Assembly: GCA_024235915.1 (NCBI GenBank)
Contig: JACKLO010000015.1
Span: 1-64,000, forward strand
From: Burkholderiaceae bacterium
Lineage (GTDB): Bacteria > Pseudomonadota > Gammaproteobacteria > Burkholderiales > Burkholderiaceae_C
Length of the DNA stretch: 64,000 nucleotides
Direction of reading: 5' to 3'
Part shown: piece after piece, positions 54,810 through 64,000 of the stretch
How the letters are laid out: each line of letters opens with the position of its first letter
Position numbering within the stretch: position 1 is the first letter of the stretch
Program-made: the position numbers and the translations under genes
The notes under the pieces: model-generated
The model's database searches: none
What the model saw: the letters and a program-made list of their open reading frames with translations, nothing else
Told to the model about the DNA's origin: nothing

Positions 54810-55877
54810 TCAGGCAGCGGCCGCTGCCGTCACGTGCCGCAGATAGCGGCCCAGCGAGGCCTGTGCCTTGTCACCGTCAGGGAAGGGGCCAACGCGGGCA
54901 TCCTCGCGGGTGCTGAAGTACCACTGGCCGCCGTCCTGGTAGACACGGTCACTGCGGAAGTGACGCTGTTGGCCTTCGCCGGCACGGCGGCGCAACGGGT
55001 CGGCTCCGAATTCGCCGTCCCAGAAACGCTGGCAGCCGGAGATGACTTCCTCGGGTTTGGAGGTCGGGAAGAAGTGGCCTGCATCGCGCACCCGGCGGAA
55101 GACGGCATGCGGCCAGAGGTCCAACAGTTCAGCGCCGGTCAGACGGGCCTGGGAATGGTCCGCATACATGGCCATGATGGCGAAATCGAACAGGCGCAGG
55201 CGTTCGGGCGTCAGGCCGTCGTCCCCCATCAGTTCGGCTTCGGCACCGGTGCTCTGCATCAGGTGCAGCCAGTGCTGTGCCGCACGGTTGTTCCGCTGGC
55301 CGACCAGCGGGCCAGCCAGCTGCGCCAGTTCGGCGGGCACGGTCAGGCCGTTGAGCTGCCAGTGCGCCACCCGGGTCAGCAGCTTGTAGCCGAAATAGGG
55401 GTCCCGGGTGCTGAGGTCCAGCCCATGGCGGTCGACGATGCGCTGCAACGCTTCGCCGTGACGCCATTCCTGCGGTGTCTCCACATGGCGCACCGCCGAG
55501 ATGTGCGTGTCCGCCAGCACCAGGCTGCGCACGCGTTCCGGCTGCCGGCTGGCCAGATTCATCGTGATGACGCCGCCAAAGCTGTGCGCCAGGAAGTGCG
55601 CCGACGTGATGCCCAGGTGGTCCAGCAGGCCCGCCAGGTCATCGGCCAGCGCGGCTGGCGTGTAGCCTTCCGGCGTCATGTCGCTGCGGCCGTGGCCTCG
55701 CAGGTCGTAGAGCGTGATGCGGAACCGATCCTGGAAAGCCGGCACGTATTGCAGGTACCAGAAGGCCAGGCTGGTTGCCAGGCCGTGCACCATGACCAGC
55801 TCTTCACGGTCGTCCTCTGCGCCCATGTCGGTGCGCAGGTAATGGATCCGGTTTCCGTTGACGGTGGCAAACGGCAC
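54810..55877 (-). CDS. alpha/beta hydrolase with C-terminal DUF6316
   Basis: Protein of 355 residues. The hydrolase part (1-275) has LVMVHGLATSLAFW, LYDLRGHGRSD, HFLAHSFGGVITMNLA with the nucleophile Ser, and RDAGHFFPTSKPEEV with the catalytic His. The C-terminal 60 residues, RSDRVYQDGGQWYFSTRED and VGPFPDGDKAQASLGRYL, match DUF6316 as remembered, a short domain of unknown role. Beside the synthase genes, a thioesterase or product-release role is possible. The gene begins 161 bases after the downstream synthase gene. Confidence 0.78.
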   Translation of the reverse strand: MPFATVNGNRIHYLRTDMGAEDDREELVMVHGLATSLAFWYLQYVPAFQDRFRITLYDLRGHGRSDMTPEGYTPAALADDLAGLLDHLGITSAHFLAHSFGGVITMNLASRQPERVRSLVLADTHISAVRHVETPQEWRHGEALQRIVDRHGLDLSTRDPYFGYKLLTRVAHWQLNGLTVPAELAQLAGPLVGQRNNRAAQHWLHLMQSTGAEAELMGDDGLTPERLRLFDFAIMAMYADHSQARLTGAELLDLWPHAVFRRVRDAGHFFPTSKPEEVISGCQRFWDGEFGADPLRRRAGEGQQRHFRSDRVYQDGGQWYFSTREDARVGPFPDGDKAQASLGRYLRHVTAAAAA

Positions 55878-55932
55878 GTGCTACTCCATCGATTCCGGCG
55901 CGTGGACCCGTTGTGCAGACCTTGGCGCCCGA

Positions 55933-55957
55933 ATGCCTCCCCTGCCCTGGGAGGCAT
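55933..55957 (-). terminator. hairpin after the synthase genes
   Basis: ATGCCTCCC at 55933-55941 pairs perfectly with 55949-55957 around a 7-base loop. A second imperfect hairpin follows at about 55980-56008 (TTGCATCCCC against GGGGGATGTGCAA). Neither has a T-tract. They may attenuate or process the transcript between the synthase and accessory genes. Confidence 0.4.
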
Positions 55958-56038
55958 GATGCACCGCATCACGCCCAATTGCATCCCCGCCCACGTGGGG
56001 GATGTGCAACTGCGACACAGCTGAACCCAGCATCGGGA

Positions 56039-59000
56039 TCATTGCGCGACCTCGGCACCCCGTTCAAGCCGATCGGCCACGGCAATGACATGGGCACCAT
56101 CGCGGGCCAGGACCACACCGACGGACCAGCCGTCGCACTGAACGCGCGCCGTCGCGGCCCCGACACCTGCGAGCTGGACCACGAACCGTTCCGGCGCGCC
56201 CTGCAGCCCGGTGCCCAGCAGCTTGGCCGCAGCCTCCTTGGCACACCACAGTCGCAACAGCCATTCGGCCTGATGATCCGCCGGTGCGGCCTGCCACTGT
56301 GCCTGTTCGGCAGGAGACATCGACGCCGCCAACAGATCCGGGCGCAGCGGGCGCGCCAGCGACTCCAGATCGACCCCGACCGGGTGTCCCGGCTCGACCA
56401 CGGCGGCCAGGCAGCTGGCATCGTCATGGGACAGCGACACCGAGGGTGCTGCCACCAACGCCTCGGTCCACCAGCCCTGCACCATCGGCGCGCCGGCAGC
56501 GTCGTGCGCAACTTCGACGTCGGCCGGATACAGCAGCGTGCCGGTGCGCCCATGCACCCAGGCCCTCACGGCCTCCTTCAGGCACAGGCGGCCCAGCAAC
56601 CACTGGCGGCGCTGGCGCAACGGCCCTTCCAGCGCCAGCCATTGCTGGCGCTCGTCGAACGACAAGGTCGCATGGGCCAGCATGCGCAGGAAGATCGCGG
56701 CCGACTGAGCGCAGAAGGCCTCGTCCAGCATCGGCAGCCGCCAGACCAGTGCCGGCGTCGCCACGGGCAACGCCAAAGGTTGCCCCAACCAGCCCCCCAA
56801 GGGGCTGCGGCGCGCCTGGTAGAAGGCATTGGGCACCGGGAAGAAGACATTCAACAGGCCCTCGACCCGCACCAGCGGCTGGCCCGCAGCATCCAGCGCC
56901 TCAAAGGCCCAGCGCCGCGGCGCCGCGATGTCGGACGCCTCCCCCCCCAGCGCCACCTGGCGGGCGCGCAACACCAGGCCCGGCTCGCCCTGCGGACAGG
57001 GGCGGTACAACTCCACGCGTTCGATGGTGGACGGGAAGCAATTGAAGTCGGTGCCGATGTGGTCGACGATCCAGTTCGCCGCCAACTGTCCCATGGCATC
57101 CAACAGCACGGGATTGAGCACCATCGACGCGGACAGCCCTTCGTCGAAAAAGCCGTCCAGGCTGCAGGGCGAAAGCCGGGCATCGGTGCCGCTGTCGTCC
57201 CAGCCGTCGAACGCCACCAGGCTTTGGAAGATGGGACCGTGGAACATCCCGGCGGCATACAGGCCGGGGCCGTCGTAGCGCGACGGGCGACGCTCGCGGA
57301 GCGCTGGCAGCGCGGGCAGACGCCAGTCGGCGTCCAACCCGAACTCGGCGTTCACGGCCGGCTGGCCGTCGGCAAACAAGCTGACGGCCACGCGACGCTG
57401 AGCAGCGTCGACCCAGCGGGCCTGAACATCGAGCGTGACTTCACCGTGGTCGAGCGCGATCCAGTCCAGCGCCCGCACGCGTTCGATGGTGCGAATGCCG
57501 CCATGCCCCGCCAGCAACGCAGCCGCTTCGGCCATGACCTCCAGGCTGACCATCAGTGGCACGCAGGACAGGCCCAGCAGGTCGGGATCTGTCTCCGAGA
57601 CCCGCCCAGAGAGCACGTGGTCCTGCAGGAAACGATCGCGGTGCACGGCCAGCAGGCTGCGCACATGCACGCCGTTGGCGTCCTGCTGCAGCACCTCGTC
57701 GATGAAGGGCAGCGTCAGTGGCGCGGTGTTGGTGGCTGCTGCGCTGGACAGCACAGCGGTGGACGACGCGACCCGGGTCTCGGGCAACAGCCCATCCGGG
57801 ACCTCGTTGGGCACGCCCGCCGACGGTGCAGCCGCCGTGTTCACCTGTGCAGACTCAACGGCCGCCGCAGGCGCCAGCAACTCGCGCAGCCGCTGCCGGT
57901 CGGCCTCGTCGAGCCGGATCGTGGGCATGGTGTTGTCCAGCACCAGGCCGGCGGGCCGCGCCGGCACATGGCGGGCCAGGTCGAACGACGCGATGCCCCG
58001 TCCGTCGAACAAGCGGGCGCCGCCCGCCCAGTGGCCGTTCACGTAGAGCTGTGCCAACGCACCCAGCAGCTGCTCCAAGCCGTGCCGGCGGCGCTGGCTG
58101 GTGGCGATTGCGAGGTGCTCGTGGTCGGCGAGCACGTCGTCGACGAAGGCGCTGAGGTTGCCCGAGGGGCCGACCTCCACAAAGCAGCGCACGCCATCGG
58201 CATGCATGCGCAGGATGGTCTCGCGGAAGCGCACGGTGCTGGACCACTGCGCCGCCGCCAGCTTGCGCGCCGCCGCAGCCGTGGCCGGGAACGGTGCCGC
58301 CGAACAACAGGAGTACAGCAGCCCCTGCGGCGCCACCATCTTCATGCGCTTGTAGTACGCGTGGAAGGTCTCGGTGACGGCGGCAAAGGCCGGCGTGTGA
58401 TAACCGCGGTCGAACGGCAGCGGCATGCAGATGCCGCCCATGGCCGTCAGTTCGGCCTGCACGCCATCGATGGCGGCACGGCTGCCGTACAGCACCATCT
58501 GGTTGCCGCAGTTGTCCATCGCCAGCGACAGGGCATCACCATGGCGGGCGATGACCTCGCGCACCTGCGGCGCCGGCAGCGCACCAACAGCCAGCAGCGC
58601 GCCGGTGGCGATGTGGCCCCGCTCCAGCGCTTGCCGGTAGTCGGCATTGAGCTCGCGGATGCAATGGGCCAGCGCGTCGGGCGCCGAGGGCAACGCCCCC
58701 GCGGCCACCAGGGCCGACGATTCACCGCTGCTGTGGCCGAGCATGGCCTTGGGTTCCACGCCCAGATGGCGCAGCAGCGCGTGCATGGCCTGGCCGCCGA
58801 TCATCACGGCCTCGGAGCCGACGTCCATGTCGTGCAGCCGCGCCTCCAACAGGCGCCGGCGCTCCGCCGTGAGCTCGCTGGCCGGGGGGTAGACGATGTC
58901 GGTGCGGCTGTCTCCTGGTGCGGCCGGGTACAGGCCGTGCCAGAAGTCCAGCCACTCGCGCACCACGTCGAAGTGCTGCGCCAGGTCGCCGAACATGCCC

Positions 59001-60751
59001 ATGAACTGCGAGCCTTCGCCGGGGAACAGGAAGGCCATGTCGCCGGCCATGGGCGCGGCGGAGAAGTGCACCTGCGTGCGTGTGGACCAGCGTGCGCCGC
59101 CCTTGCCTTCGCGCAGACGCGACAGTGCCGTCTCCAGGCCCTTGGCCAGTGTGACACGGTCCTTGGCCACCAGCGCCAGCCGTGCGGGGCCACCGGCGTC
59201 AGCCCGCGCCAGCGCCGCAGCGATCTCGGCCACGCCGGCATCGGTGTCAGGGGCCAGCCGGTCCAGCAGGGCCTTCACCGCGTCGGCCAGCAACGCCGGC
59301 GTCGGCGCCGACAACAGCACCAGTTCGAATGGCCAGTGCTCCAGCCGCGGTGGGCGTTTGGCCTGAGGCGGCGCCTGCTCGACGACCCCATGCGTGTTGA
59401 TGCCACCGAAGCCGAAGGAGTCAACACCGGCCCGGCGCGGCTGACCCAGCCGACCGATCCAGGGCATGGTCTCGGTGTTGATGAACAGCGGTGTCTTTTC
59501 GAGGCCCAGTTCCGGGTTGACCTGCTCGCACAGCGTCGGCGGCAGCACGCGGTGGTGCAATGCCAGCGTGGCCTTGATCAGCCCGGCGATGCCGGCCGCC
59601 GGAATGCAATGGCTGATCATCGACTTGACCGAGCCGAGCGCGATCGTGCCCTGCGGGCCCTGGCGCGGCCCGAAGACGTTGCCCAGCGAGGTGATCTCGG
59701 TGCGGTCGCCCAGCGGGATGCCGGTGCCGTGGGCCTCGATCAGGCCGATCGTGGCCGGGTCGACGCCGCTGTCTTCATAGGCGCGGCGGATCGCCAGGGT
59801 CTCGCCCTCGGCACTCGGGGCGAGCAAGCCGGTGGCCCGGCCATCGCTGGCCTGGCCGACGCCACGCAGCACGCCCCAGACCCGGTCGCCATCGGCCAGG
59901 GCATCGTCCAGCCGCTTCAGGGCCACGACCCCCAGGCCCTCGCCCAGCAGCGTGCCGTCGCTGCCCGTCTCGAAGGGGCGCACCTTGCCCCTCGCACTGA
60001 GTGCGCCGAGCTGGGTGAAGATCGTCGACACGTCGGCCGGCAGCGAGGCGTTGACGCCACCGGCCAGCATCAGGCGACTGCGGCCGGCCCGCAGTTCATC
60101 CATCGCCGCGGCCACGGCCAGCAGGGACGACGAACACGCGGCATCCACCAGGTAGTTCGGCCCCCGCAGGTTGAGGCGGTTGGCGATGCGGCCTGTCATG
60201 ACATTGGGCACCAGGCCGGGCACGGTGTCAGCGCTGCTGGGCGGCAGCTTGCGCAGCAGCAGCGAGCGCACCTCGGCCACGCGGGCTTCATCGAGGCCGG
60301 GCACGGCGGCACGCAGCAGGTCCAGCGTCTGGTCGATGACGATGTTGTTCTGCACCAGCGTGCCCTGGCCGCGGTGCAGGTAGGTGCTGTGGCCCAGGAT
60401 GACGCCGGTGTCGACGTGGTCGTAGTCAGGCCGCAGGTAGCCGGCGTCGGCCAGCGCGTCGCGCGAAACCCGCAGCGCCAGGAACTGGTCGGGTTCGCCG
60501 CCGTCCAGCGAGTTGGGCATGATGCCGAACTCACGCGGGTCGAAGCGGTACAGGTCCTTCAGGTAGCCGCCATAAGGCGTGCGGATGCGGTCGCTGTCCA
60601 GGTAGCGCTGCGCATCCCACGACTCGACCGGCTCGCCGATGGCATCCAGGCCGGTGAGGATGTTGTTCCAGAAAGCCTGCAGATCGGGCGCCTGCGGAAA
60701 GATGCAGGCCATGCCGACGATGGCGATCGGCGCGTTGCCGTGGCCGCTCAT
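56039..60751 (-). CDS. iterative type I polyketide/fatty acid synthase KS-AT-DH with C-terminal phosphopantetheinyl transferase
   Basis: Protein of 1570 residues. KS (about 8-460): nucleophile C206 in DAACSSSL, H341 in EAHGTGIPLGD, H381 in SMISHCIPAAG. AT (about 570-900): FLFPGEGSQF and GHSSGE with S674. A hotdog DH-like region occupies about 1030-1330 (DHVLSGRV and PLMVSLEVMAEAA). The C-terminal 120 residues are an Sfp-type phosphopantetheinyl transferase: GVDLE at 1459 and WCAKEAAAK at 1502. No carrier domain is evident; the partner protein encoded immediately upstream (4-base overlap) has one. This matches HglE/PfaA-like synthases. Product unknown; a long-chain lipid or polyketide is likely. 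Confidence 0.88.
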   Translation of the reverse strand: MSGHGNAPIAIVGMACIFPQAPDLQAFWNNILTGLDAIGEPVESWDAQRYLDSDRIRTPYGGYLKDLYRFDPREFGIMPNSLDGGEPDQFLALRVSRDALADAGYLRPDYDHVDTGVILGHSTYLHRGQGTLVQNNIVIDQTLDLLRAAVPGLDEARVAEVRSLLLRKLPPSSADTVPGLVPNVMTGRIANRLNLRGPNYLVDAACSSSLLAVAAAMDELRAGRSRLMLAGGVNASLPADVSTIFTQLGALSARGKVRPFETGSDGTLLGEGLGVVALKRLDDALADGDRVWGVLRGVGQASDGRATGLLAPSAEGETLAIRRAYEDSGVDPATIGLIEAHGTGIPLGDRTEITSLGNVFGPRQGPQGTIALGSVKSMISHCIPAAGIAGLIKATLALHHRVLPPTLCEQVNPELGLEKTPLFINTETMPWIGRLGQPRRAGVDSFGFGGINTHGVVEQAPPQAKRPPRLEHWPFELVLLSAPTPALLADAVKALLDRLAPDTDAGVAEIAAALARADAGGPARLALVAKDRVTLAKGLETALSRLREGKGGARWSTRTQVHFSAAPMAGDMAFLFPGEGSQFMGMFGDLAQHFDVVREWLDFWHGLYPAAPGDSRTDIVYPPASELTAERRRLLEARLHDMDVGSEAVMIGGQAMHALLRHLGVEPKAMLGHSSGESSALVAAGALPSAPDALAHCIRELNADYRQALERGHIATGALLAVGALPAPQVREVIARHGDALSLAMDNCGNQMVLYGSRAAIDGVQAELTAMGGICMPLPFDRGYHTPAFAAVTETFHAYYKRMKMVAPQGLLYSCCSAAPFPATAAAARKLAAAQWSSTVRFRETILRMHADGVRCFVEVGPSGNLSAFVDDVLADHEHLAIATSQRRRHGLEQLLGALAQLYVNGHWAGGARLFDGRGIASFDLARHVPARPAGLVLDNTMPTIRLDEADRQRLRELLAPAAAVESAQVNTAAAPSAGVPNEVPDGLLPETRVASSTAVLSSAAATNTAPLTLPFIDEVLQQDANGVHVRSLLAVHRDRFLQDHVLSGRVSETDPDLLGLSCVPLMVSLEVMAEAAALLAGHGGIRTIERVRALDWIALDHGEVTLDVQARWVDAAQRRVAVSLFADGQPAVNAEFGLDADWRLPALPALRERRPSRYDGPGLYAAGMFHGPIFQSLVAFDGWDDSGTDARLSPCSLDGFFDEGLSASMVLNPVLLDAMGQLAANWIVDHIGTDFNCFPSTIERVELYRPCPQGEPGLVLRARQVALGGEASDIAAPRRWAFEALDAAGQPLVRVEGLLNVFFPVPNAFYQARRSPLGGWLGQPLALPVATPALVWRLPMLDEAFCAQSAAIFLRMLAHATLSFDERQQWLALEGPLRQRRQWLLGRLCLKEAVRAWVHGRTGTLLYPADVEVAHDAAGAPMVQGWWTEALVAAPSVSLSHDDASCLAAVVEPGHPVGVDLESLARPLRPDLLAASMSPAEQAQWQAAPADHQAEWLLRLWCAKEAAAKLLGTGLQGAPERFVVQLAGVGAATARVQCDGWSVGVVLARDGAHVIAVADRLERGAEVAQ

Positions 60752-63700
60752 TGCGCCACCTCCGCCCGTCGCGCCTGGCCGCCGATGCGGTTGAGCGCGG
60801 CGCTGCCGATGCTTTCCAGGTCCTCGATCATCAGCACGCAGCGGCCCTTGTCATCCAGGAAGTACACGTTGGCGCGCACGAGGCTGGCATCGGCCACCTC
60901 CACGCGGTCGAACTGCATGCGCAACTGGGCCGGCAGGACTTGCGCAAAACGCAGCACACGGCCAAAACGCGCCGGCAGTGCCGTCTCGTCGCGATAGGCC
61001 CGCGCCCAGACCCAGGCCAGCTGCGCCGCGGCGTCCAGCAAGCCGGGGTCGAACAGCCAGTTCGACGCCTCGGCGGGCCAGCCGGTCAGCCAGGCCGACG
61101 GCAGCGTCGAACGCACCTGCACGGCGGCACCGGCCGGCGACAGGCCCTCGAAGTGGTCCATCAGTTGCAGTATGGGGCCATGGCACAGCCAGTCGCCATA
61201 AGCCTGATCTGCCGTCAAGGCCCGGTCCGCATGCCGGCTGCGCTCCACCGGCAGTGCCTCGGGCAGACCGCCCTGCTCCAGCCGCACCGTGGCGCGGTAG
61301 TGCGGCACCCAGCGGCCCGGCGCCAGTTCACTCTGCAGCGTCGCAGCCACCTCGAAGCCCTCGCTGCTGCCATAGGGCGCGGGAGCGACGGTGATGCGCA
61401 GATCGCGGGCACCCTGGCGCAAGTCCACACCCTTGAGCAGGCGATGGTCGCGCACCTCGGTCACCTGCCAGCCGGGATACAGACCCTGCACAGCCTCGGC
61501 CAGCGCCTCGAGCGCCACGGCCGCGGGCAGCACGATCTGGCCGTCAAAGACATGGTCCAGCAGGTAGTGGTGACGCGCCGGGTCCAGGCGCCAGGCGATG
61601 TCCTGCTCGCCGGTGGGACGCGGCTGACCCTGGGCAGCGCCCAGCAGCGGCTGGCCCGTGGTCTCGATTGCAGGCACCGGAACCGGCGCGTTGGCGGGCA
61701 TCGACGCAAAGGCGCCGACCTCGGCTTCGCGAGCCTCCCAGGGCCCGGCGCCGCAGACGATCTCGACATCGGCATCGCCCGGTGCGCGCACCAGCGCATC
61801 GCGGAACAGCGCGCGGCCTTCGGCCGCATGCACCAGGTAGACGCCCTTTTCGGCAAACTTGGCTTCAGTCTCTGCCGTCACCATGCCAGCGCCGAATTTG
61901 GTGGGGCCCCAGGGCCCCCAGCACAGCGAGCGCACCACCACCTGCGGGCCCCAGCGGTGCTGCAGGGTGTCACACAGGCGGTTCATCAATTCGTTGGCCG
62001 TGGCGTAGTCGCTCTGGCCGCTGTTGCCATAACGGCCGGCCACCGAGCTGAACGCCACAAAGAACTTCAGCTTGGCCGCATCGACCTGCGCGGCCAGCTG
62101 CAGCAGGCCGAAGACCTTGGTCTCCAGCACACGGGCCCAGCTCTCGCGGGTCTTGTCGGCCCAGCGCTTGTCCTCGATGACACCCGCACCGTGCACCACA
62201 CCGTCGATGCGGCCGTGCCGGGTGACGAGGTCGGCCACCAGACGCTGCAAGGCAGCAGCGTCGTTGACGTCGACCGCGTGGTACTCCACCTGCGCGCCAC
62301 CGGCCCGGAAGTCGGCCAGGTTGGCGCGCATCTCCCGGGCACCCAGGTGAGCCTGCACCTTGCGCTGCACGTCGCCCGGGGTCATCTTCGCGCGGCCGGC
62401 GCGGATCTCGCCCACGTAATGCCGTTGCAGCGCCGCGGCATCGACACAGGCCGCGATCTCGGGCGGCTCTGCGTCCTGCAGCGCGCTGCGCCCGGTGAGC
62501 ACCAGCACATTGCCCGGCAGGGCCAGTTCCCGCAGCACCTCGGCGGTGATGCCACGGGCGCCTCCAGTGGCCAGCACCACCACGTCGCGTAGCGGGGCGG
62601 CCGATGGCACTTTCGCCTCGACCGTGCGGAACACGGTGCGCAAACCGGCGGGATAACCCACCTCGATGCGGCCGCCGTCGACCGCGATCTCTTCGGCCAG
62701 CAGGCTGGCCAAACGCTCGGGAGGCTGCTGGAGGTCCAGATCGACCGCGCGCACGCGCAAGCCCGGACGCTCCTCCTGCAGCGACTTCAGCGCGCCAACG
62801 GCGCCGCCGGTCAGCTTCAGAGCCGCCGGGCCGGTGCCGCCACGGGCAAAGTAGCCGCCCCAGCCGGACACCGCCATCACATGGCCTTGGGCATGCAGCC
62901 GATCCCCCAACTGGCGCACGAGCACGTACAACAGCTCTTCGCCCTGCCACAGCGCTGGACGCCACGTCGAAGGCCCCGCCGACAGGTCCAGTTCAGGGCC
63001 AGCCAGGCCGGCCAGGTGCACGACGCCTGCCACAGGCTCCGCCGCCGCGTTGGCAGCGAGCAAGTCCGCCAAGGCCGCATCCAGCGCGGCTTCGTCCGCC
63101 ATGGGCGGCAGCACATCGACCGACACACCGGTGGCGCGCAGTTGCGCGGCCAGTGCAGGCGCCAGCCCAGCAGCGTCGGGCACGATCAGGAAGCGGCCGG
63201 GCGTGAGCCGCCGCGGATGCGTCGCATCCAGCGGTTCGCGCTCGGCGCGCATGACATGCCGGGACGGGTGGTCGAGCACTTGCTGCGCGCGCTCGACCTT
63301 TACCCCCGCCCCGGCCACATCAAAAGGGACGGCTGCCCCTTCGACCTTGACCTGGCCGATGATGTCCAGCATCCCGCTGAGCGAGGGCTGGGTGTTCAGC
63401 TTGCTGCGGCTGTCCTTCAAGGCTTCGCGCTGCGCGTCCGGCAGCTTCTGCAGCAGGGTGCCGACGACTTCGATGCGCTTGATCGAATCAATGCCGAGGT
63501 CGGATTCGAGGTTCTGCTCCAGGCCCACCATGTCGCGCGGGTAGCCGGTCTTCTCCTCGACGATCGACAGCAGCAGATCGGTCACGGCCTCACGGCCGAG
63601 TGCGCCCGAGGCTGCCGCAGCCGGCTTGGCCACAGGTGTGGGCGCAGCGGCGGTCACCGGAGCGGGGGCCGACACCGGTGCAGCGGCGACCGGCACCGCA

Positions 63701-63996
63701 GCGGCCGGAGCGGCCACCGGAGGCACCACCGAAACCGGCGCGGCCGGCACGGCGGCCGGCGGCATCGCAACCGCCGCGACGGGCACCGAAGGCACCATCA
63801 CCTCGGCGGCCCGTGGCAGGGTCAGCGGCACCGAGCGCGGGCGCAAGGCCGGACGTGGCGCAGCGGCCGCCAAGTCGCTGCCCAGGTAGCTGGCCATCAC
63901 GCGTTCCTGGGTCTCCAGGAACTGGCGCATCGTGTCGAAGTAATCCGACATCACGGTGGGGTCCGCAATGCCGGCCCCTGGTCGTCGTTCATCCAT
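60748..63996 (-). CDS. type I synthase protein with ACP-KR-DH; 5' end may lie outside window
   Basis: From ATG at 63996 it has 1082 residues, but the frame is open to the window edge. YFDTMRQFLETQERVMASYL (about 19-38) is the linker that usually follows an AT domain, so an upstream KS-AT portion may be part of the same protein. An Ala/Pro-rich linker (45-130) leads to an ACP with S171 in LGIDSIKR. The KR (about 255-745) has GGARGI at 478, SS at 650 and Y664 in SDYATANE. The DH (about 805-1060) has H815 in YLLDHVFDG. It would work with the KS-AT-DH-PPTase protein encoded downstream. Confidence 0.85.
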   Translation of the reverse strand: MDERRPGAGIADPTVMSDYFDTMRQFLETQERVMASYLGSDLAAAAPRPALRPRSVPLTLPRAAEVMVPSVPVAAVAMPPAAVPAAPVSVVPPVAAPAAAVPVAAAPVSAPAPVTAAAPTPVAKPAAAASGALGREAVTDLLLSIVEEKTGYPRDMVGLEQNLESDLGIDSIKRIEVVGTLLQKLPDAQREALKDSRSKLNTQPSLSGMLDIIGQVKVEGAAVPFDVAGAGVKVERAQQVLDHPSRHVMRAEREPLDATHPRRLTPGRFLIVPDAAGLAPALAAQLRATGVSVDVLPPMADEAALDAALADLLAANAAAEPVAGVVHLAGLAGPELDLSAGPSTWRPALWQGEELLYVLVRQLGDRLHAQGHVMAVSGWGGYFARGGTGPAALKLTGGAVGALKSLQEERPGLRVRAVDLDLQQPPERLASLLAEEIAVDGGRIEVGYPAGLRTVFRTVEAKVPSAAPLRDVVVLATGGARGITAEVLRELALPGNVLVLTGRSALQDAEPPEIAACVDAAALQRHYVGEIRAGRAKMTPGDVQRKVQAHLGAREMRANLADFRAGGAQVEYHAVDVNDAAALQRLVADLVTRHGRIDGVVHGAGVIEDKRWADKTRESWARVLETKVFGLLQLAAQVDAAKLKFFVAFSSVAGRYGNSGQSDYATANELMNRLCDTLQHRWGPQVVVRSLCWGPWGPTKFGAGMVTAETEAKFAEKGVYLVHAAEGRALFRDALVRAPGDADVEIVCGAGPWEAREAEVGAFASMPANAPVPVPAIETTGQPLLGAAQGQPRPTGEQDIAWRLDPARHHYLLDHVFDGQIVLPAAVALEALAEAVQGLYPGWQVTEVRDHRLLKGVDLRQGARDLRITVAPAPYGSSEGFEVAATLQSELAPGRWVPHYRATVRLEQGGLPEALPVERSRHADRALTADQAYGDWLCHGPILQLMDHFEGLSPAGAAVQVRSTLPSAWLTGWPAEASNWLFDPGLLDAAAQLAWVWARAYRDETALPARFGRVLRFAQVLPAQLRMQFDRVEVADASLVRANVYFLDDKGRCVLMIEDLESIGSAALNRIGGQARRAEVAQ

Positions 63997-64000
63997 AGGG

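Noticed and set aside
55913..60997. A very long plus-strand open frame opposite the synthase gene
   Set aside because: It is a GC-rich mirror frame of a gene with clear KS, AT and PPTase motifs. Its product is His/Arg/Gln-rich with no domain.
56039..64000. A full polyunsaturated fatty acid synthase (pfaABCD)
   Set aside because: No tandem ACP array or enoyl reductase gene is visible, and a PPTase is fused to the KS-AT-DH protein; only family-level similarity is claimed.

Overview
The window is GC-rich DNA that looks like a Burkholderiales betaproteobacterium, probably near Rubrivivax, Leptothrix or Ideonella. The signs are gene order and family type: a ccoI-ccoS-ccoNOQPG set beside hemN and an FNR regulator, exbBD-lpxK-kdsB-adk, guaB-guaA-tadA, phaR and rimO. 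This placement is inferred from remembered gene order, not from a database search. No rRNA, tRNA or CRISPR array was recognised.

Bases 1 to about 14,400 are the right end of an integrative and conjugative element. It carries part of an F-type mating-pair-formation operon (trbC, traN, a small exported protein, traF, traH, traG), a small convergent membrane protein and a tyrosine integrase that abuts the 3' end of chromosomal icd. A cargo cassette of about 4 kb sits between trbC and traN. On the minus strand it has a three-gene ubiquitin-like operon: a multi-ubiquitin-domain protein, an E1-like ThiF enzyme with an N-terminal DUF6791 region, and a DUF6527 protein. Facing away on the plus strand is a coupled XRE regulator and ImmA/IrrE metallopeptidase. 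This cassette is the best candidate for a poorly characterised system in the window, plausibly an accessory or defence system.

Bases 14,492 to 33,200 are core chromosome: isocitrate dehydrogenase, then an oxygen-limitation block (TauE/DsbD-like membrane protein, hemN, fnr, the complete cbb3 oxidase operon and its assembly genes) with two FNR-type boxes, then a DUF192 protein, sodB, xseA, an ExbB/ExbD pair, lpxK, a Trm112-type protein, kdsB, adk and a short-chain dehydrogenase.

Bases 33,970 to 37,880 are a decayed or poorly sequenced zone. A 3'-truncated methyltransferase meets a 3'-truncated, frameshifted lipoprotein/TPR gene tail to tail, followed by a TonB-dependent receptor broken by many small indels.

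Bases 38,313 to 49,223 return to housekeeping genes: LD-carboxypeptidase, tadA, guaA, an MFS transporter, guaB, a DUF4124 protein, rnfH, a RatA-like gene, smpB, a cystathionine lyase, rimO and phaR. Bases 49,284 to 64,000 hold a minus-strand cluster. It has two large iterative type I polyketide/fatty acid synthase proteins of the HglE/PfaA kind (one with a built-in phosphopantetheinyl transferase), two alpha/beta hydrolases, a probable beta-propeller protein and a six-repeat Cys-paired lipoprotein. Its product cannot be read from the sequence, but a specialised lipid or polyketide is likely.
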